Numbered from the stretch's first letter, positions 46,587 to 56,505 are shown. The stretch is 64,000 nucleotides of DNA from Burkholderia ubonensis (GCF_001718695.1 NZ_CP013420.1:2480001-2544000); one strand, 5' to 3'. Numbers and translations are program-made. Notes: generated by a model not told the origin, from the letters alone.

Positions 46587-47516
46587 TCATTCGACGATTT
46601 CGTGCAGTCGCGGTTCGGGCCACAGCGCGCTGGCCGCGACCAGCCCGGCGACGAACAACGGTGCGCCGATCGCGAACAGAATTGCGGTCACGCTCCACCG
46701 GTCCCAGAACTGGTCGATGATCGCGCGTTCGGGCGCGACGGGGTCGTACAGCACGTTGACGCGTTCGCCTTCGTACAGCCGCGGATGCGGGGAGGCCGAG
46801 CTTTGCTCGAAGGTCACCGCGCGGCCGCTGTCGGTCGTGAACGCGACGCTGACGGAATCGAGCGACGCGCGGTTGCGGGACGCGCCCGCGGGTTCGGCGA
46901 TCTCGACGACGTGGCCGGTCGAATGCGCGTAATGGCGGGCGGCCTGCCACTGGCGCAAGCCGGCAGCGCCGGCGCCGGCCATGAACGCGGTGCCGAGCGC
47001 GAGCGGAATCAGCACGATCGCGATGTTCCATCGCCGCCGCGCGGCGTCCCGGGCCGATGCGGCGAACGGGGCGCCGGGGCGGCGATTGCGGCGCTCGTCC
47101 ACGTACAGCACGCAGCCGATCGCGAGCGACACGACCGCGAGCAGCGCCGGCACCGCGACCGGCGACCAGCGTTGCGCAAAATCGTCGATCAGCGCGGGGC
47201 GGTTCGGATGGGCGGGATCGACCAGCACGTCGACGTTCTCGCCGATGTCGTAGGCCGGGACGGCCGACGCGGTGTCGCCGGCGACTTCGCGTCGGCGGCC
47301 GTCGCTCGCGAGATACGCGACGATCGGGCGATAAGCGCGCATCGCGTCGCTGTCCTGCACGATGCGCACGATGGTGCCCGATGCGCGGAGCAGCCCGCCG
47401 GTCGCGCGGCTCGCGGTAACGGCGAGCGCCGCTGCGATCACGAGCAGCGCGATTCCGAGCGCGAATGCAACGAGCGCGTCCTTACGCAGCATGACCGGAT
47501 CCGCGACGTGCGTCAT
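46587..47516 (-). CDS. DUF3592-type membrane protein, duplicated module
   Basis: This protein of about 309 residues has two similar modules. Each has a membrane helix, then a beta domain ending in an LxDPxxPxRAxIDxFxxRW-like motif (VDPAHPNRPALIDDFAQRWS and YDPVAPERAIIDQFWDRWS), then another helix. That is the DUF3592 pattern in tandem. The start could be ATG 47516 or ATG 47492. The function of the family is unknown. Confidence 0.8.
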   Translation of the reverse strand: MTHVADPVMLRKDALVAFALGIALLVIAAALAVTASRATGGLLRASGTIVRIVQDSDAMRAYRPIVAYLASDGRRREVAGDTASAVPAYDIGENVDVLVDPAHPNRPALIDDFAQRWSPVAVPALLAVVSLAIGCVLYVDERRNRRPGAPFAASARDAARRRWNIAIVLIPLALGTAFMAGAGAAGLRQWQAARHYAHSTGHVVEIAEPAGASRNRASLDSVSVAFTTDSGRAVTFEQSSASPHPRLYEGERVNVLYDPVAPERAIIDQFWDRWSVTAILFAIGAPLFVAGLVAASALWPEPRLHEIVE

Positions 47517-47758
47517 GTAACGGGGGCGGATGCGATCGGGTGGATAGCGCGCTTCGACCCGCGCGCCGATTTGTGCGTGACCATGCCCTCTCAATGGTCG
47601 CGTCTGGTTCACATGCTTCCATGTCTGACGTCCCATGCTCTCTCAGTGCCGGCCGCGATGCGGCGATCGTCGTGCCGGTTATGTGATTTTTGTCGGACGA
47701 TTCTAACGGAAAGGTACTGCGGCGGGGCGCGCGGAGAGGCCGATGGGCGGCCGGAATG

Positions 47759-47794
47759 GAAAAAGGCCGGTCAGCTTGCGCTGACCGGCCTTTT
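47759..47794. terminator. bidirectional intrinsic terminator
   Basis: GGCCGGTCAGC-ttgc-GCTGACCGGCC is flanked by A-run and TTTT. It ends the minus-strand tRNA-Lys transcript. Confidence 0.85.
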
Positions 47795-47801
47795 GAATTC
47801 C

Positions 47802-47877
47802 TGGTGGGGCGTGAGTGACTCGAACACTCGACCTACGGATTAAGAGTCCGCTGCTCTACCAACTGAGCTAACGCCCC
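47802..47877 (-). tRNA. tRNA-Lys (CTT)
   Basis: The minus strand reads GGGGCGTTAGCTCAGTTGGT and continues to a CCA end, 76 nt in total, with a complete cloverleaf. The acceptor stem GGGGCGT pairs with ACGCCCC. The anticodon loop CTCTTAA gives anticodon CTT (lysine, AAG). The T arm is GAGTG-TTCGAGT-CACTC. CCA is encoded, and a terminator follows. Confidence 0.97.
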
Positions 47878-48069
47878 CAACAGAAGTGAAATTATGCACG
47901 GGTTTTTTACCTCTGACAAGCCCTTTCTGCAAATTTCTCGAAAATATTTCGTCACGAATGTGCGGGCCGGTCGGGGTGGCAACGAGCGATCGCAGTTTGC
48001 GCGCTCCCGGTATGATGACGCCCACACCTGTTGCGCGGCGGTCGCGCAACATTTCCTGGACATTCGAAG

Positions 48070-48474
48070 ATGGACGAAAACGCAGTCCGCGAATTGCTGG
48101 ACCGCTTGCTGGCCCCTTGGGTCCGCTCGCTCGGTCTGGTCCCCGTATCGATCGCCGACGACAGCATCACGCTGCGCTTGCCTTTTTCCGGCGAATTCCG
48201 TCATTCCGGCGGCGTGATCTGCGGCCAGGTGTTCACGGCCGCCGCCGATACCGCGATGGTGGTGGCCATCTCGTCCGCGCTCGGCGAGTTCCGGCCGATG
48301 ACGACCGTCTCGCTCAACACGAACTTCATGCGGCCGGTGCGCAAGGGCGACGTGCTCATCACCGCGCGCGTGCTGCGGATGGGCCGCAACCTCGTGTTCG
48401 GCGAGGTCGAGCTGTTCGACGAGGACGGCAAGATGGCCGTCCATGCGACGTCGACCTACGCGCTCGTCAGCTGA
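48070..48474 (+). CDS. PaaI-family hotdog thioesterase
   Basis: This 134-residue hotdog-fold protein shows FRHSGGVICGQVFTAAADTA (the substrate-helix HGG-like motif) and TVSLNTNFMRPVRKGDVLIT. It likely hydrolyses acyl-CoA thioesters; the substrate is unknown. The patatin gene starts 10 bp after its stop, so the two form an operon, perhaps in lipid turnover. Confidence 0.88.
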   Translation: MDENAVRELLDRLLAPWVRSLGLVPVSIADDSITLRLPFSGEFRHSGGVICGQVFTAAADTAMVVAISSALGEFRPMTTVSLNTNFMRPVRKGDVLITARVLRMGRNLVFGEVELFDEDGKMAVHATSTYALVS

Positions 48475-48484
48475 GCGGCGCGCG

Positions 48485-49351
48485 ATGTTCGACCAGATCG
48501 TGTTCGCGGGCGGCGGCAATCGCTGCTGGTGGCAGGCCGGCTTCTGGGACGTCGCGCAGCCGGCGCTCGCGCTGCGGCCGCGCGTGATCGCCGGGATCTC
48601 GGCCGGCGCCGCGACCGCGTGCATGCTGTATACGCGCGACGCGGCATGGGTGATGCGCTATTACGAGGAGGCGCTGCGCCACAACCGGAAGAACGCGTAC
48701 TGGGGCAACCTGTTCGGCCGCGAACCGGTGTTTCCGCACTACCGGATCTACCGGCAGGCGTTGCTCGACATCTACGGCGAGCCGTTCGCGAAGCTCGCCG
48801 ACGCGCCCGAGATCCGCATCGGCGTGTCCCACGTGCCGCGCTGGCTCGGCGCGCGCAGCGCAGTCGCGGCGGGGCTCGTCGCGTACAACATCGAGAAATA
48901 CGTGCGCAAGACGCTGCACCCGACGCTCGGCCGCGCGCTCGGTTTCCGGCCGGAATTCGTGCGCGCGCAGGACTGCGCGCGCGTCGAGGATCTCGCCGAC
49001 CTGATCCTGCAATCGTCGTGCACGCCGCCGTTCACGCCGGTTCTGCGCCGCAATGGCCGGCCGGTGCTCGACGGCGGGATGGTCGACAACGTGCCGGTCG
49101 GCGCGCTCGACGCGTCGCCGGGCCGCGTGCTGGTGCTCGTCACCCGGCTGTATCCGCGGCCGCAGATGTTCACGGTCGCGCAGGGCGAACAGCAGCGCCT
49201 CTACGTGCAGCCGTCGAGCAAGGTGCCGATTTCGAGCTGGGACTACACGAGCCCGTCGCAGATGCGGCATGCATACGATCTCGGCCGGCGCGACGGCGAG
49301 CACTTCCTCACGCGCATCGACGCGATGACGGGCGGGCGCGCCGCGGCCTGA
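48485..49351 (+). CDS. patatin-like phospholipase
   Basis: This patatin-fold hydrolase has 288 residues. It shows the oxyanion loop FAGGGNRCWWQAG, the nucleophile elbow GISAG (Ser in G-x-S-x-G) and the catalytic aspartate in DGGMVDNVP. The oxyanion motif has Asn-Arg-Cys rather than the usual Gly-x-Arg-Gly, a variation worth noting. It is cytosolic by prediction (no signal peptide) and is co-transcribed with the thioesterase. Confidence 0.88.
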   Translation: MFDQIVFAGGGNRCWWQAGFWDVAQPALALRPRVIAGISAGAATACMLYTRDAAWVMRYYEEALRHNRKNAYWGNLFGREPVFPHYRIYRQALLDIYGEPFAKLADAPEIRIGVSHVPRWLGARSAVAAGLVAYNIEKYVRKTLHPTLGRALGFRPEFVRAQDCARVEDLADLILQSSCTPPFTPVLRRNGRPVLDGGMVDNVPVGALDASPGRVLVLVTRLYPRPQMFTVAQGEQQRLYVQPSSKVPISSWDYTSPSQMRHAYDLGRRDGEHFLTRIDAMTGGRAAA

Positions 49352-49393
49352 CGGTCGGCTGGCGGTTCAGGGGCGGGCGCGGCCGCGGGGCGG

Positions 49394-50407
49394 TCAGCGC
49401 TTGCGGATCGGCGTCAGCGCTTCCGGGTTGGCGACGTTCGACATGTCGCCCTGGTCGAACGCGAGGATGTTCCTGAACGCCGCGCTGAAATACAGCTCGT
49501 AGCTTTCGCGCTCGACGTAGCCGATATGCGGCGTGCAGATCACGTTCTCCATCCGCAGCAGGCTGTAGCCCTGCAGGATCGGCTCGCTCTCGAACACGTC
49601 GATCGCGACCATCCCCGGCCGGTTGTGCGACAGCGCGTTGACGAGCGCGTTTTCCTCGAGCAGCTCGGCACGGCTCGTGTTGACGAGCAGCGAGGTCGGC
49701 TTCATCCGCATCAGATCGTCCTGCTTGACGATGCCGCGCGTGTCGTCGTGCAGGCGCAGGTGCAGCGACAGCACGTCGCTCTGCTCGAACAGCGCCTCGC
49801 GGCTGTCGGCCGCGGCATAGCCGTCCGCGCGCGCTGCCTCGAGCGAATGCTCGCGGCCCCAGACCAGCACGTTCATCCCGAACGCCTTGCCGTAGCCGGC
49901 GACGAGCCGGCCGATCTTGCCGTAGCCCCAGATCCCGAGCGTCTGGCCGCGCAGCACCTGGCCGAGGCCGAAGTTCGGCGGCATCGCCGACGTCTTCAGG
50001 CCGGACTGCTGCCACGCGCCCTGCTTCAGGTTCGCGACGTACTGCGGAATCCGGCGCTGGGCGGCCATGATCAGCGCCCAGGTCAGCTCGGCGGGCGCGA
50101 TCGGCGAGCCCGAGCCTTCGAGCACCACGATGCCGCGCTCGGTGCAGGCCTCGATATCGATGTGGGTCCCGATGCGGCCGGTCTGGCTGATCATGCGCAG
50201 ATGCGGCAACTTGGCGAGCAGTTGCGACGAAATCGGGGTGCGTTCGCGAATCAGCACGAGCGCTTCGACTTCCGCCAGGCGGCTCGCGAGTTGTCCCAGG
50301 CCGCGCACCGTGTTGTTGAAGACCTTCACGTCGTGGTCGGCGAGCATCTGGAAGCAATTCAGCTTGCGGACGGCGTCCTGGTAGTCGTCGAGGATGGCAA
50401 TTTTCAT
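49394..50407 (-). CDS. D-2-hydroxyacid dehydrogenase
   Basis: This NAD-dependent dehydrogenase of 337 residues belongs to the D-2-hydroxyacid family. The nucleotide-binding motif is LGIWGYGKIGRLVAGYGKAF. The catalytic Arg and Glu lie in NTSRAELLEE and VFESEPI, and the His in CTPHIGY. The ATG at 50407 gives the normal N-terminus MKIAILDDYQDAVRKL. The substrate is unknown. It is divergent from the LysR gene, which may regulate it. Confidence 0.92.
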   Translation of the reverse strand: MKIAILDDYQDAVRKLNCFQMLADHDVKVFNNTVRGLGQLASRLAEVEALVLIRERTPISSQLLAKLPHLRMISQTGRIGTHIDIEACTERGIVVLEGSGSPIAPAELTWALIMAAQRRIPQYVANLKQGAWQQSGLKTSAMPPNFGLGQVLRGQTLGIWGYGKIGRLVAGYGKAFGMNVLVWGREHSLEAARADGYAAADSREALFEQSDVLSLHLRLHDDTRGIVKQDDLMRMKPTSLLVNTSRAELLEENALVNALSHNRPGMVAIDVFESEPILQGYSLLRMENVICTPHIGYVERESYELYFSAAFRNILAFDQGDMSNVANPEALTPIRKR

Positions 50408-50652
50408 GGTTTGCGGGAATCGCGCGTTGAAAGCAGGGGCGGCGGCGCGCGGTCGCGCCTCGTCCCGCCCGGCCGGGGCCGACATGATGCAATGTCGAGC
50501 GGCCTCGTGGTGTCTTTTTAACAGGTTGTTACGCCCTGCCGCAATTGGCGTCGGCCTGCTCCGACGCCGTGTTTGCGCCGCCCTGCCGGCCGCCGATGCC
50601 GTGCCGCATCAAATACGTCCTTCCTGAATCCGTCGCTTGGGCGACGAGGTTC

Positions 50653-50685
50653 ACCCAATTGTTGCTCCAATCAGAATAATTGGGT
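50653..50685. promoter_or_regulatory. inverted repeat in the dehydrogenase-LysR gap
   Basis: ACCCAATT-N17-AATTGGGT has perfect 8-bp arms and lies 148 bp before the LysR start. It may be the LysR binding site. The rest of the 425-bp gap (50408-50832) shows no gene. Confidence 0.4.
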
Positions 50686-50832
50686 CATTTTTCCGGCAGT
50701 GGCGAGGATGTTTGACTGTTTTTATCGGCTACGGCGGGCTTGTTGAGCAACTCTGCATCAATTCCGCTGTCGTAGGAGAATTACGCATTTGCTTCATCTT
50801 TTTGAAGCGGTAACAGCGGCAGGAGTCGTTAA

Positions 50833-51882
50833 ATGGATCATTTGCAGTCGATGCGAGTGTTCGTCAAGGTTGCGGATCTCGGGAGTTTCGCGCGGGCCGC
50901 AAGTGCAATGGATATCTCCAACGCGGTCGCGACCCGTCACGTCGCCGATCTGGAAGGCCGTCTCGGCACGCGCCTGCTCAATCGCACCACGCGCAGCCTT
51001 TCGCTGACGGAGTCCGGCCAGGTGTATCTGGAGCGCGCGCGCCAGATTCTGGACGAGCTCGAAGACGTCGAGCAGATGGTCGTCGCCCGTAACCACGAGC
51101 CGGTCGGCACGCTGCGCATCGTTGCGCCGGTCGTGTTCGGCCTGCATAACCTCGCGCCGGTGCTGCAGACCTATACCGAGCAGTTTCCGAAAGTGGTGCC
51201 GGATCTGACGCTGGTCGACCGGCAGGTCGACCTGGTCGAGGAAGGCTTCGACGTCGGCATCGTGGTGACGCGCCAGATGCGCAGCGCGAGCATCGTGACG
51301 CGGCGGCTGACCACCGGCTGCATGACCGTCTGCGCGACGCCGAGCTATCTGGAAAAGCACGGCGTGCCGACGCATCCGGAACATCTCGCCGAGCATCCGG
51401 GCCTGAGCCTGCCGAGCGAATACTGGGGCGACGACCGGGTGTTTACGGGGCCGGATGGCGAAGTGCGAGTGCGGCCGACCAACGTGGTCGTCGCGAACAA
51501 CACCGCGATGCTGCGCCAGTTCGCGCTGCTCGGGATGGGCGTCGCGATCCTGCCGAGCTACCTGATCGGCAGCGACATCGCGCGCGGCGCGCTCGTGCGG
51601 CTGCTGCCGGATTTCCGGCTGCCGCAGGTCGAGATCAACATCGCATACCCGAGCCGCCGCCACCTGCCGGCGAAGGTGCGCACCTTCATCGACCACCTCG
51701 TCGAGCATTTCAGCCATTCGACCGATGCGACGATGGGCGAGCAGTGGGCGGCGCAGGGCGTCGCGCCGGCGCCGATCGGCGTCGAGATGCGCCCCGAACG
51801 GCCGGATCAGGTCGATTCGACGGTCTCGTCGCGCCAGCCGCGTTCGGCGCGGTCGCGGGTTGCCGTGCCGTCGCCGCTGTAA
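50833..51882 (+). CDS. LysR-family transcriptional regulator
   Basis: This regulator of 349 residues has an N-terminal winged helix (MRVFVKVADLGSFARAASAM, then VATRHVADLEGRLGTRLLNR) and a C-terminal effector-binding domain (LRIVAPVVFGLHNLAPVLQT onwards). About 50 extra residues at the C-terminus are low-complexity. An unusually long upstream region suggests complex control; its probable target is the divergent dehydrogenase or itself. Confidence 0.93.
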   Translation: MDHLQSMRVFVKVADLGSFARAASAMDISNAVATRHVADLEGRLGTRLLNRTTRSLSLTESGQVYLERARQILDELEDVEQMVVARNHEPVGTLRIVAPVVFGLHNLAPVLQTYTEQFPKVVPDLTLVDRQVDLVEEGFDVGIVVTRQMRSASIVTRRLTTGCMTVCATPSYLEKHGVPTHPEHLAEHPGLSLPSEYWGDDRVFTGPDGEVRVRPTNVVVANNTAMLRQFALLGMGVAILPSYLIGSDIARGALVRLLPDFRLPQVEINIAYPSRRHLPAKVRTFIDHLVEHFSHSTDATMGEQWAAQGVAPAPIGVEMRPERPDQVDSTVSSRQPRSARSRVAVPSPL

Positions 51883-51920
51883 CGCGGGGGCGGGGCGGTG
51901 ATCGAACCGCCCGCGCAATG

Positions 51921-51956
51921 AAAAAACGCGGATCGAGCGATCGATCCGCGTTTTTT
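51921..51956. terminator. bidirectional intrinsic terminator
   Basis: A6-CGCGGATCGA-gcga-TCGATCCGCG-T6 lies between the convergent LysR and topB genes. Confidence 0.9.
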
Positions 51957-51996
51957 GTCGGCCGGCCCGGCGCGGGGTGCGCCGGGCGGCAAGCCC

Positions 51997-54594
51997 TTAC
52001 GAGCCGGTCTTGCGCGTCGTCGTCTTGCGCGCAGCGGTCTTGCGGGCCGGCGCCGGCTTCTCGTCGGCGCCTTCCGTCACGGTTTCGGCTTCCTTCGTCG
52101 CCGATTTCGCCGTCTTCTTCGCCGCTGCCGCCTTCGGCTCCTTCTTCTCGAACTCGAAGCCGATCTTGCCGTCCGGCTGCTTCACGAGGTACGCCTTGAA
52201 GTTGCGGCCGGTGCGCGACGACTTGAAATTCGGCAGCAGGTCGGTGCGGCCGTCGGCGAGCAGCTTGCCCATCTGCTCGCGGGTGATTTCCTGCTGCAGG
52301 ATCACCTTGCCCGAGCGGAAGTCGCAGGTCTTCGGGTTGGCGACCGAGTGCTCGCACACGTAGCTCATCCCGTGCTCGAACACGCGGCCCTTGCACTTCG
52401 GGCACGCGCCGACCGGCTCCTGCGCGGAGAAGTCCGGCGCCTCGCCTTCCTCGCCGCCCTGGTCCTGGCCGAAATCGAACTCCAGCTTGTAGTTCTTCGT
52501 CTCGTCGTCGAACGAGAGCTTCAGGATTGCCGAGAACGGCCGCCCCATCTTGCTGCGAAAACCGGACAGCGGGCCGATTTCCTTCTTCTGCAGCAGCTCC
52601 TCGACTTCCGCGATCTCGAACTGCCGGCTGCCCGGGATCTTCGAGATCGAGAACTCGCACTTCGTGCACGCGAAGCGCCGGTAGTTTTCCTTCACCTGGC
52701 CGCCGCAGTTCGGGCACGGCGTCTCGAGCGTCGCGTAATCGCCGGGGATCGTGTCGGAATCGTATTCCTTCGCGCGCTTGACGATCTGCTGCGTCATGCG
52801 GGCGATTTCCTGCATGAACGCGTCGCGCCCGAGATTGCCGCGCTCCATCTGCGACAGCTTGTATTCCCATTCGCCGGTGAGCTCCGGCGCGGTCAGTTCC
52901 TTCACGCCGAGCCCGCGCAGCAGGGTCATCAGCTGGAACGCCTTCGCGGTCGGGATCAACTCGCGGCCTTCGCGCACGAGGTATTTCTCGCCGAGCAGCC
53001 CTTCGATGATCGCCGCGCGCGTGGCCGGCGTGCCGAGCCCCTTCGCGGCCATCGCCTCGCGCAGCTCGTCATCCTCGACCAGCTTGCCCGCGCCTTCCAT
53101 CGCGGAGAGCAGCGTCGCTTCCGAGTAGCGAGCCGGCGGTTTCGTCACGAGCGCCACCGCGGCGATCTCGTCGGTTTTCACCTTCTCGTCCTTCTGCACC
53201 GGCACGAGGTTCGCGTCCGCGCCTTCGGCGTCGCGGCCGTACACCTGCAGCCAGCCCGGCTCGACGAGCACCTTGCCTTCGGTCTTGAAGTGATGGCCGG
53301 CCACTTCGGTGATCCGCGTCGTGACCCTGTATTCCGCGGCGGGGAAGAACACGGCGAGGAAGCGTTTCACGACGAGGTCGTAGAGCTTCTGTTCCGGCTC
53401 GGACAGCGATTTCGGCGCCTGCAGCGTCGGAATGATCGCGAAGTGGTCGCTGATCTTCGAGTTGTCGAAGATCCGCTTGTTCGGCTTCACCCAGCCCTTG
53501 TCGAGCACCTGCTTCGCATGCGGCAGGTAGTTGTGGCTCTCCTTGAGCATCTCCATCGTCGACTTGACCGTCGCGATGTAGTCTTCCGGCAGCGCGCGCG
53601 CATCGGTACGCGGGTAGGTCAGCACCTTGTGCTTTTCGTACAGCGCCTGCGCGAGACCGAGCGTGTTCTTCGCGGAGAAGCCGAAGCGGCTGTTCGCTTC
53701 GCGCTGCAGGCTCGTCAGGTCGAACAGCAGCGGCGACAGCTGCGTCGACGGCTTCGATTCCTCGCTGACGGTGCCGATCTGGTCGCGGCAGGCCGCGACG
53801 ATCGTCTCGGCGGCGGGCAGGCTCCAGAGCCGCGAGTCGCGCTTTTCCGGATCGAATTCGTCGCGCTTGAATTTCGGGTCGTACCACTTGCCTTCATAGA
53901 AGCCGCCCGCGCACGCGAACGCCGCCTGCACTTCCCAGTAGTCGCGCGGGACGAAGCGGCGGATTTTCTCTTCACGTTCGACGACGATCGACAAGGTTGG
54001 CGTCTGAACGCGGCCGACCGTGGTCAGGAAGAAGCCGCCTCCCTTGCTGTTGAACGCGGTCATCGCGCGGGTGCCGTTGATCCCGACGAGCCAGTCGGCT
54101 TCCGAGCGGCAGCGGGCCGCGTCGGCGAGCGGCTGCATGTCGGAGTCGCTGCGCAGGTGCGCGAAGCCGTCGCGGATCGCCTGCGGGGTCATCGACTGCA
54201 GCCACAGGCGCTGGACCGGCTGCTTCGCCTTCGCATGCTGCACGATCAGGCGGAAGATCAGCTCCCCTTCGCGCCCCGCGTCGCATGCGTTGATCAGGCG
54301 GTCGACGTCCTTGCGCTTCATCAGCCTGGTCAGCACCTTGAGGCGCGACTCGCTTTTGGCGATCGGGTTCAGGTCGAAATGCGGCGGAATGACGGGCAGG
54401 TGCGCGAAGCTCCACTTGCCGCGCTTGACCTCGTACTCTTCCGGGGCCGCGATTTCGAGCAGGTGGCCGACAGCGGACGACAAGACGTACTCGTCGCTCT
54501 CGAAGTATTCGTCATGCTTCGTAAAGCCACCCAAAGCGCGCGCGATGTCGTTCGCGACAGAAGGCTTTTCCGCAATGATCAGAGCTTTGGACAT
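51997..54594 (-). CDS. topB: DNA topoisomerase III
   Basis: TopB (865 residues) is a type IA topoisomerase. The TOPRIM domain starts MSKALIIAEKPSVANDIARA, with DAGREGELIFR. The active-site tyrosine is in VLTYPRTDARALPEDY. Two C-terminal zinc-finger-like modules follow (CPNCGGQVKEN...CTKC and CPKCKGRVFEHG...CEH), and the tail is rich in Lys/Ala. The ATG at 54594 is the family start. Confidence 0.95.
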   Translation of the reverse strand: MSKALIIAEKPSVANDIARALGGFTKHDEYFESDEYVLSSAVGHLLEIAAPEEYEVKRGKWSFAHLPVIPPHFDLNPIAKSESRLKVLTRLMKRKDVDRLINACDAGREGELIFRLIVQHAKAKQPVQRLWLQSMTPQAIRDGFAHLRSDSDMQPLADAARCRSEADWLVGINGTRAMTAFNSKGGGFFLTTVGRVQTPTLSIVVEREEKIRRFVPRDYWEVQAAFACAGGFYEGKWYDPKFKRDEFDPEKRDSRLWSLPAAETIVAACRDQIGTVSEESKPSTQLSPLLFDLTSLQREANSRFGFSAKNTLGLAQALYEKHKVLTYPRTDARALPEDYIATVKSTMEMLKESHNYLPHAKQVLDKGWVKPNKRIFDNSKISDHFAIIPTLQAPKSLSEPEQKLYDLVVKRFLAVFFPAAEYRVTTRITEVAGHHFKTEGKVLVEPGWLQVYGRDAEGADANLVPVQKDEKVKTDEIAAVALVTKPPARYSEATLLSAMEGAGKLVEDDELREAMAAKGLGTPATRAAIIEGLLGEKYLVREGRELIPTAKAFQLMTLLRGLGVKELTAPELTGEWEYKLSQMERGNLGRDAFMQEIARMTQQIVKRAKEYDSDTIPGDYATLETPCPNCGGQVKENYRRFACTKCEFSISKIPGSRQFEIAEVEELLQKKEIGPLSGFRSKMGRPFSAILKLSFDDETKNYKLEFDFGQDQGGEEGEAPDFSAQEPVGACPKCKGRVFEHGMSYVCEHSVANPKTCDFRSGKVILQQEITREQMGKLLADGRTDLLPNFKSSRTGRNFKAYLVKQPDGKIGFEFEKKEPKAAAAKKTAKSATKEAETVTEGADEKPAPARKTAARKTTTRKTGS

Positions 54595-54783
54595 GACTGT
54601 GTGTGTGGTAGACCGGGTTTGCCGGTTGTGGGTCCCTTTTACGACGGCTTTATAGCACACGGCGCCATGACGGCGGCTCGGCGTGCAAAAAGCGGCCCAT
54701 CATAGAGGGGGGCTGCAGCGGCGGCAAGCGCCTGGCCCGGCAGCACGCGTCGCGGCGTGCGGCGGGGCCGGACGGACGCCCGC

Positions 54784-55164
54784 TCAGGCCTCGACGTTCA
54801 GGATGTTGCGCAATTTTGGTGCATGCGGCACGCCCGGCAGCGCGGTCAGGTCGGACAGCATCCGTTCGACGATGGCCGCATGCGGGAGCACCGTGCCGAA
54901 GAAGCGCGCGGCGTTGGCGTCCTCGATCAGGATCGTCGGGAAATTCTCGACGTCGAGATCGTCGAGCCGGTCGGCATGCGTTTCGATGTCGATCCATGCG
55001 AAGCAGGCCTCGGGATGCGCGTCGGCGAGTTGGTCGAAGGCGACGCGGTATTCGCGGCAGGTGCCGCACCAGTCGGCGCACAGGCAGGCGACGAGCAGCG
55101 TGTCGGGATGACGGAGGCGCTCGGCGATCCGATCCGCGTCGGTGTCGAGATTCAGCGCGGGCAT
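54784..55164 (-). CDS. thioredoxin-like protein
   Basis: This protein of 126 residues has a thioredoxin fold with the active site WCGTC in LCADWCGTCREYRVAF and the cis-proline segment NFPTILIED. No signal peptide is seen, so it is probably cytosolic. It lies 189 bp upstream of topB and 36 bp downstream of dprA on the same strand. Confidence 0.9.
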   Translation of the reverse strand: MPALNLDTDADRIAERLRHPDTLLVACLCADWCGTCREYRVAFDQLADAHPEACFAWIDIETHADRLDDLDVENFPTILIEDANAARFFGTVLPHAAIVERMLSDLTALPGVPHAPKLRNILNVEA

Positions 55165-55200
55165 GGAATTCCTTCGATATCGTCGGCGGCGCGGCCGCCC

Positions 55201-56505
55201 CTATGCCGGGGACTGTAGCACGCCGGACGGCGGTGGGGTGGGCGCCAAATCAAGCCGCGCGAAGCGGCCGCCGGGCACGCTCGCGACGCGTCCGGCCAGT
55301 TCGAGCGCGAGGAGCGCCCGGTGGAGCGCGTCGTCGGACAGGCCGCTGCGCTCGGCCAGCCATTCGTAGGTCACGGGGCCATATCCCAGCGCGGCGAGGA
55401 CGGCTCGTTCGGCTGGATCGTTCGCGGGCACGCATGCGGTTCGTGGCGGCGTGGAGCTGGCATCGGCTGCGGTGTCGGTGTCGGTGCCGGAAGATGCCGC
55501 TGCTCCAGTGCGGCGCTCGCCCGCGCGAGGCGCGGCGGCGGCAGATGCATCGTGGCGGTTGGAGCAGGAACCCGCATCGGCCGCCGCGCCGCCGGCCTGC
55601 GTCGCAGGTTCCCCGAGCCCGTACTCCTCGAGCACGTCGAGCGGTGTGGCGGTGAGCTTCGCGCCGTCGCGGATCAGCGCGTGGCAGCCTTGCGCAAGCG
55701 GCGCGTGGATCGAGCCCGGCATCGCGAACACGTCGCGGCCCAATTCGTTCGCGAGCCGCGCGGTGATCAGCGAGCCGGAACGCGGCGCGGCCTCCACGAC
55801 GAGCGCGCCGCTCGCCAGTGCGGCGATCAGCCGGTTGCGTTGCGGGAAGTGCGCGGCGCGTGCCGGCGTGCCGAGCGGCCACTCGGAGACGATGGCGCCG
55901 TGCGCGGCGATCTCGTGCGCGAGCGCGCGGTGCCGCGCCGGATAGACGAGATCGGCGCCGGTGCCGATCACCGCGATCGTGCTCGAGCGGCCGTCCAGTC
56001 CGCCCCGGTGCGCGGCGCCGTCGATGCCGAGCGCCAGCCCGGAGACGATCGCGAGCCCGGCGTCCGACAGGATGCGCGCGAAGCGCGTCGCATCCGCGAG
56101 GCCCTGCGGCGTCGCGTGCCGGCTGCCGACGATCGCGAGCCCGCGCGCGTGCAGCAGCGCGACGCGCCCCTTTACATATAGCAGCGGCGGCGGGTCGTGC
56201 AGGTCGAGCAGCCGCGGCGGATACGCGGGATCGCCGAGCGGGACGATGCAGTTGCCGGGCGCGTCGCGCCACGCGAGCACCGCGGCGGCCCGTGCGTCCA
56301 GGTCGGCGCGCTCGCTCGCGCGCACGGCCTGCGCCGCCGCCGGGCTCGTGTGCTCGGCAATGGCCGCGTCCGACGCGTGCAGCAGCGCCGCGGGCGTGCC
56401 GAACGCGTCGAGCAGCACGCGCAGCACCGCCGGCGCGATGCCGGGCGCATGCGCGAGTTGCAGCCATGCGCGCAGCATGGTCGCGGTCAGCGCTTGCGGC
56501 GACAT
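55201..56505 (-). CDS. dprA: DNA-processing protein DprA
   Basis: DprA (about 434 residues) binds incoming single-stranded DNA during transformation and loads RecA. The Rossmann-like core shows AIVGSRHATPQGLADATRFA, SGLALGIDGAAHRGGL, VIGTGADLVYPARHRAL and SEWPLGTPARAAHFPQRNRL. A long Ala-rich linker leads to a C-terminal winged helix (GPVTYEWLAERSGLSDDALH). ATG 56505 (MSPQAL) is preferred; ATG 56550 is possible. It is divergent from def. Confidence 0.92.
   Translation of the reverse strand: MSPQALTATMLRAWLQLAHAPGIAPAVLRVLLDAFGTPAALLHASDAAIAEHTSPAAAQAVRASERADLDARAAAVLAWRDAPGNCIVPLGDPAYPPRLLDLHDPPPLLYVKGRVALLHARGLAIVGSRHATPQGLADATRFARILSDAGLAIVSGLALGIDGAAHRGGLDGRSSTIAVIGTGADLVYPARHRALAHEIAAHGAIVSEWPLGTPARAAHFPQRNRLIAALASGALVVEAAPRSGSLITARLANELGRDVFAMPGSIHAPLAQGCHALIRDGAKLTATPLDVLEEYGLGEPATQAGGAAADAGSCSNRHDASAAAAPRAGERRTGAAASSGTDTDTAADASSTPPRTACVPANDPAERAVLAALGYGPVTYEWLAERSGLSDDALHRALLALELAGRVASVPGGRFARLDLAPTPPPSGVLQSPA

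Noticed and set aside
51955..54705. 916-codon plus-strand frame opposite topB
   Set aside because: Antisense shadow with Arg/Leu/Glu-rich low-complexity sequence; topB is unmistakable.
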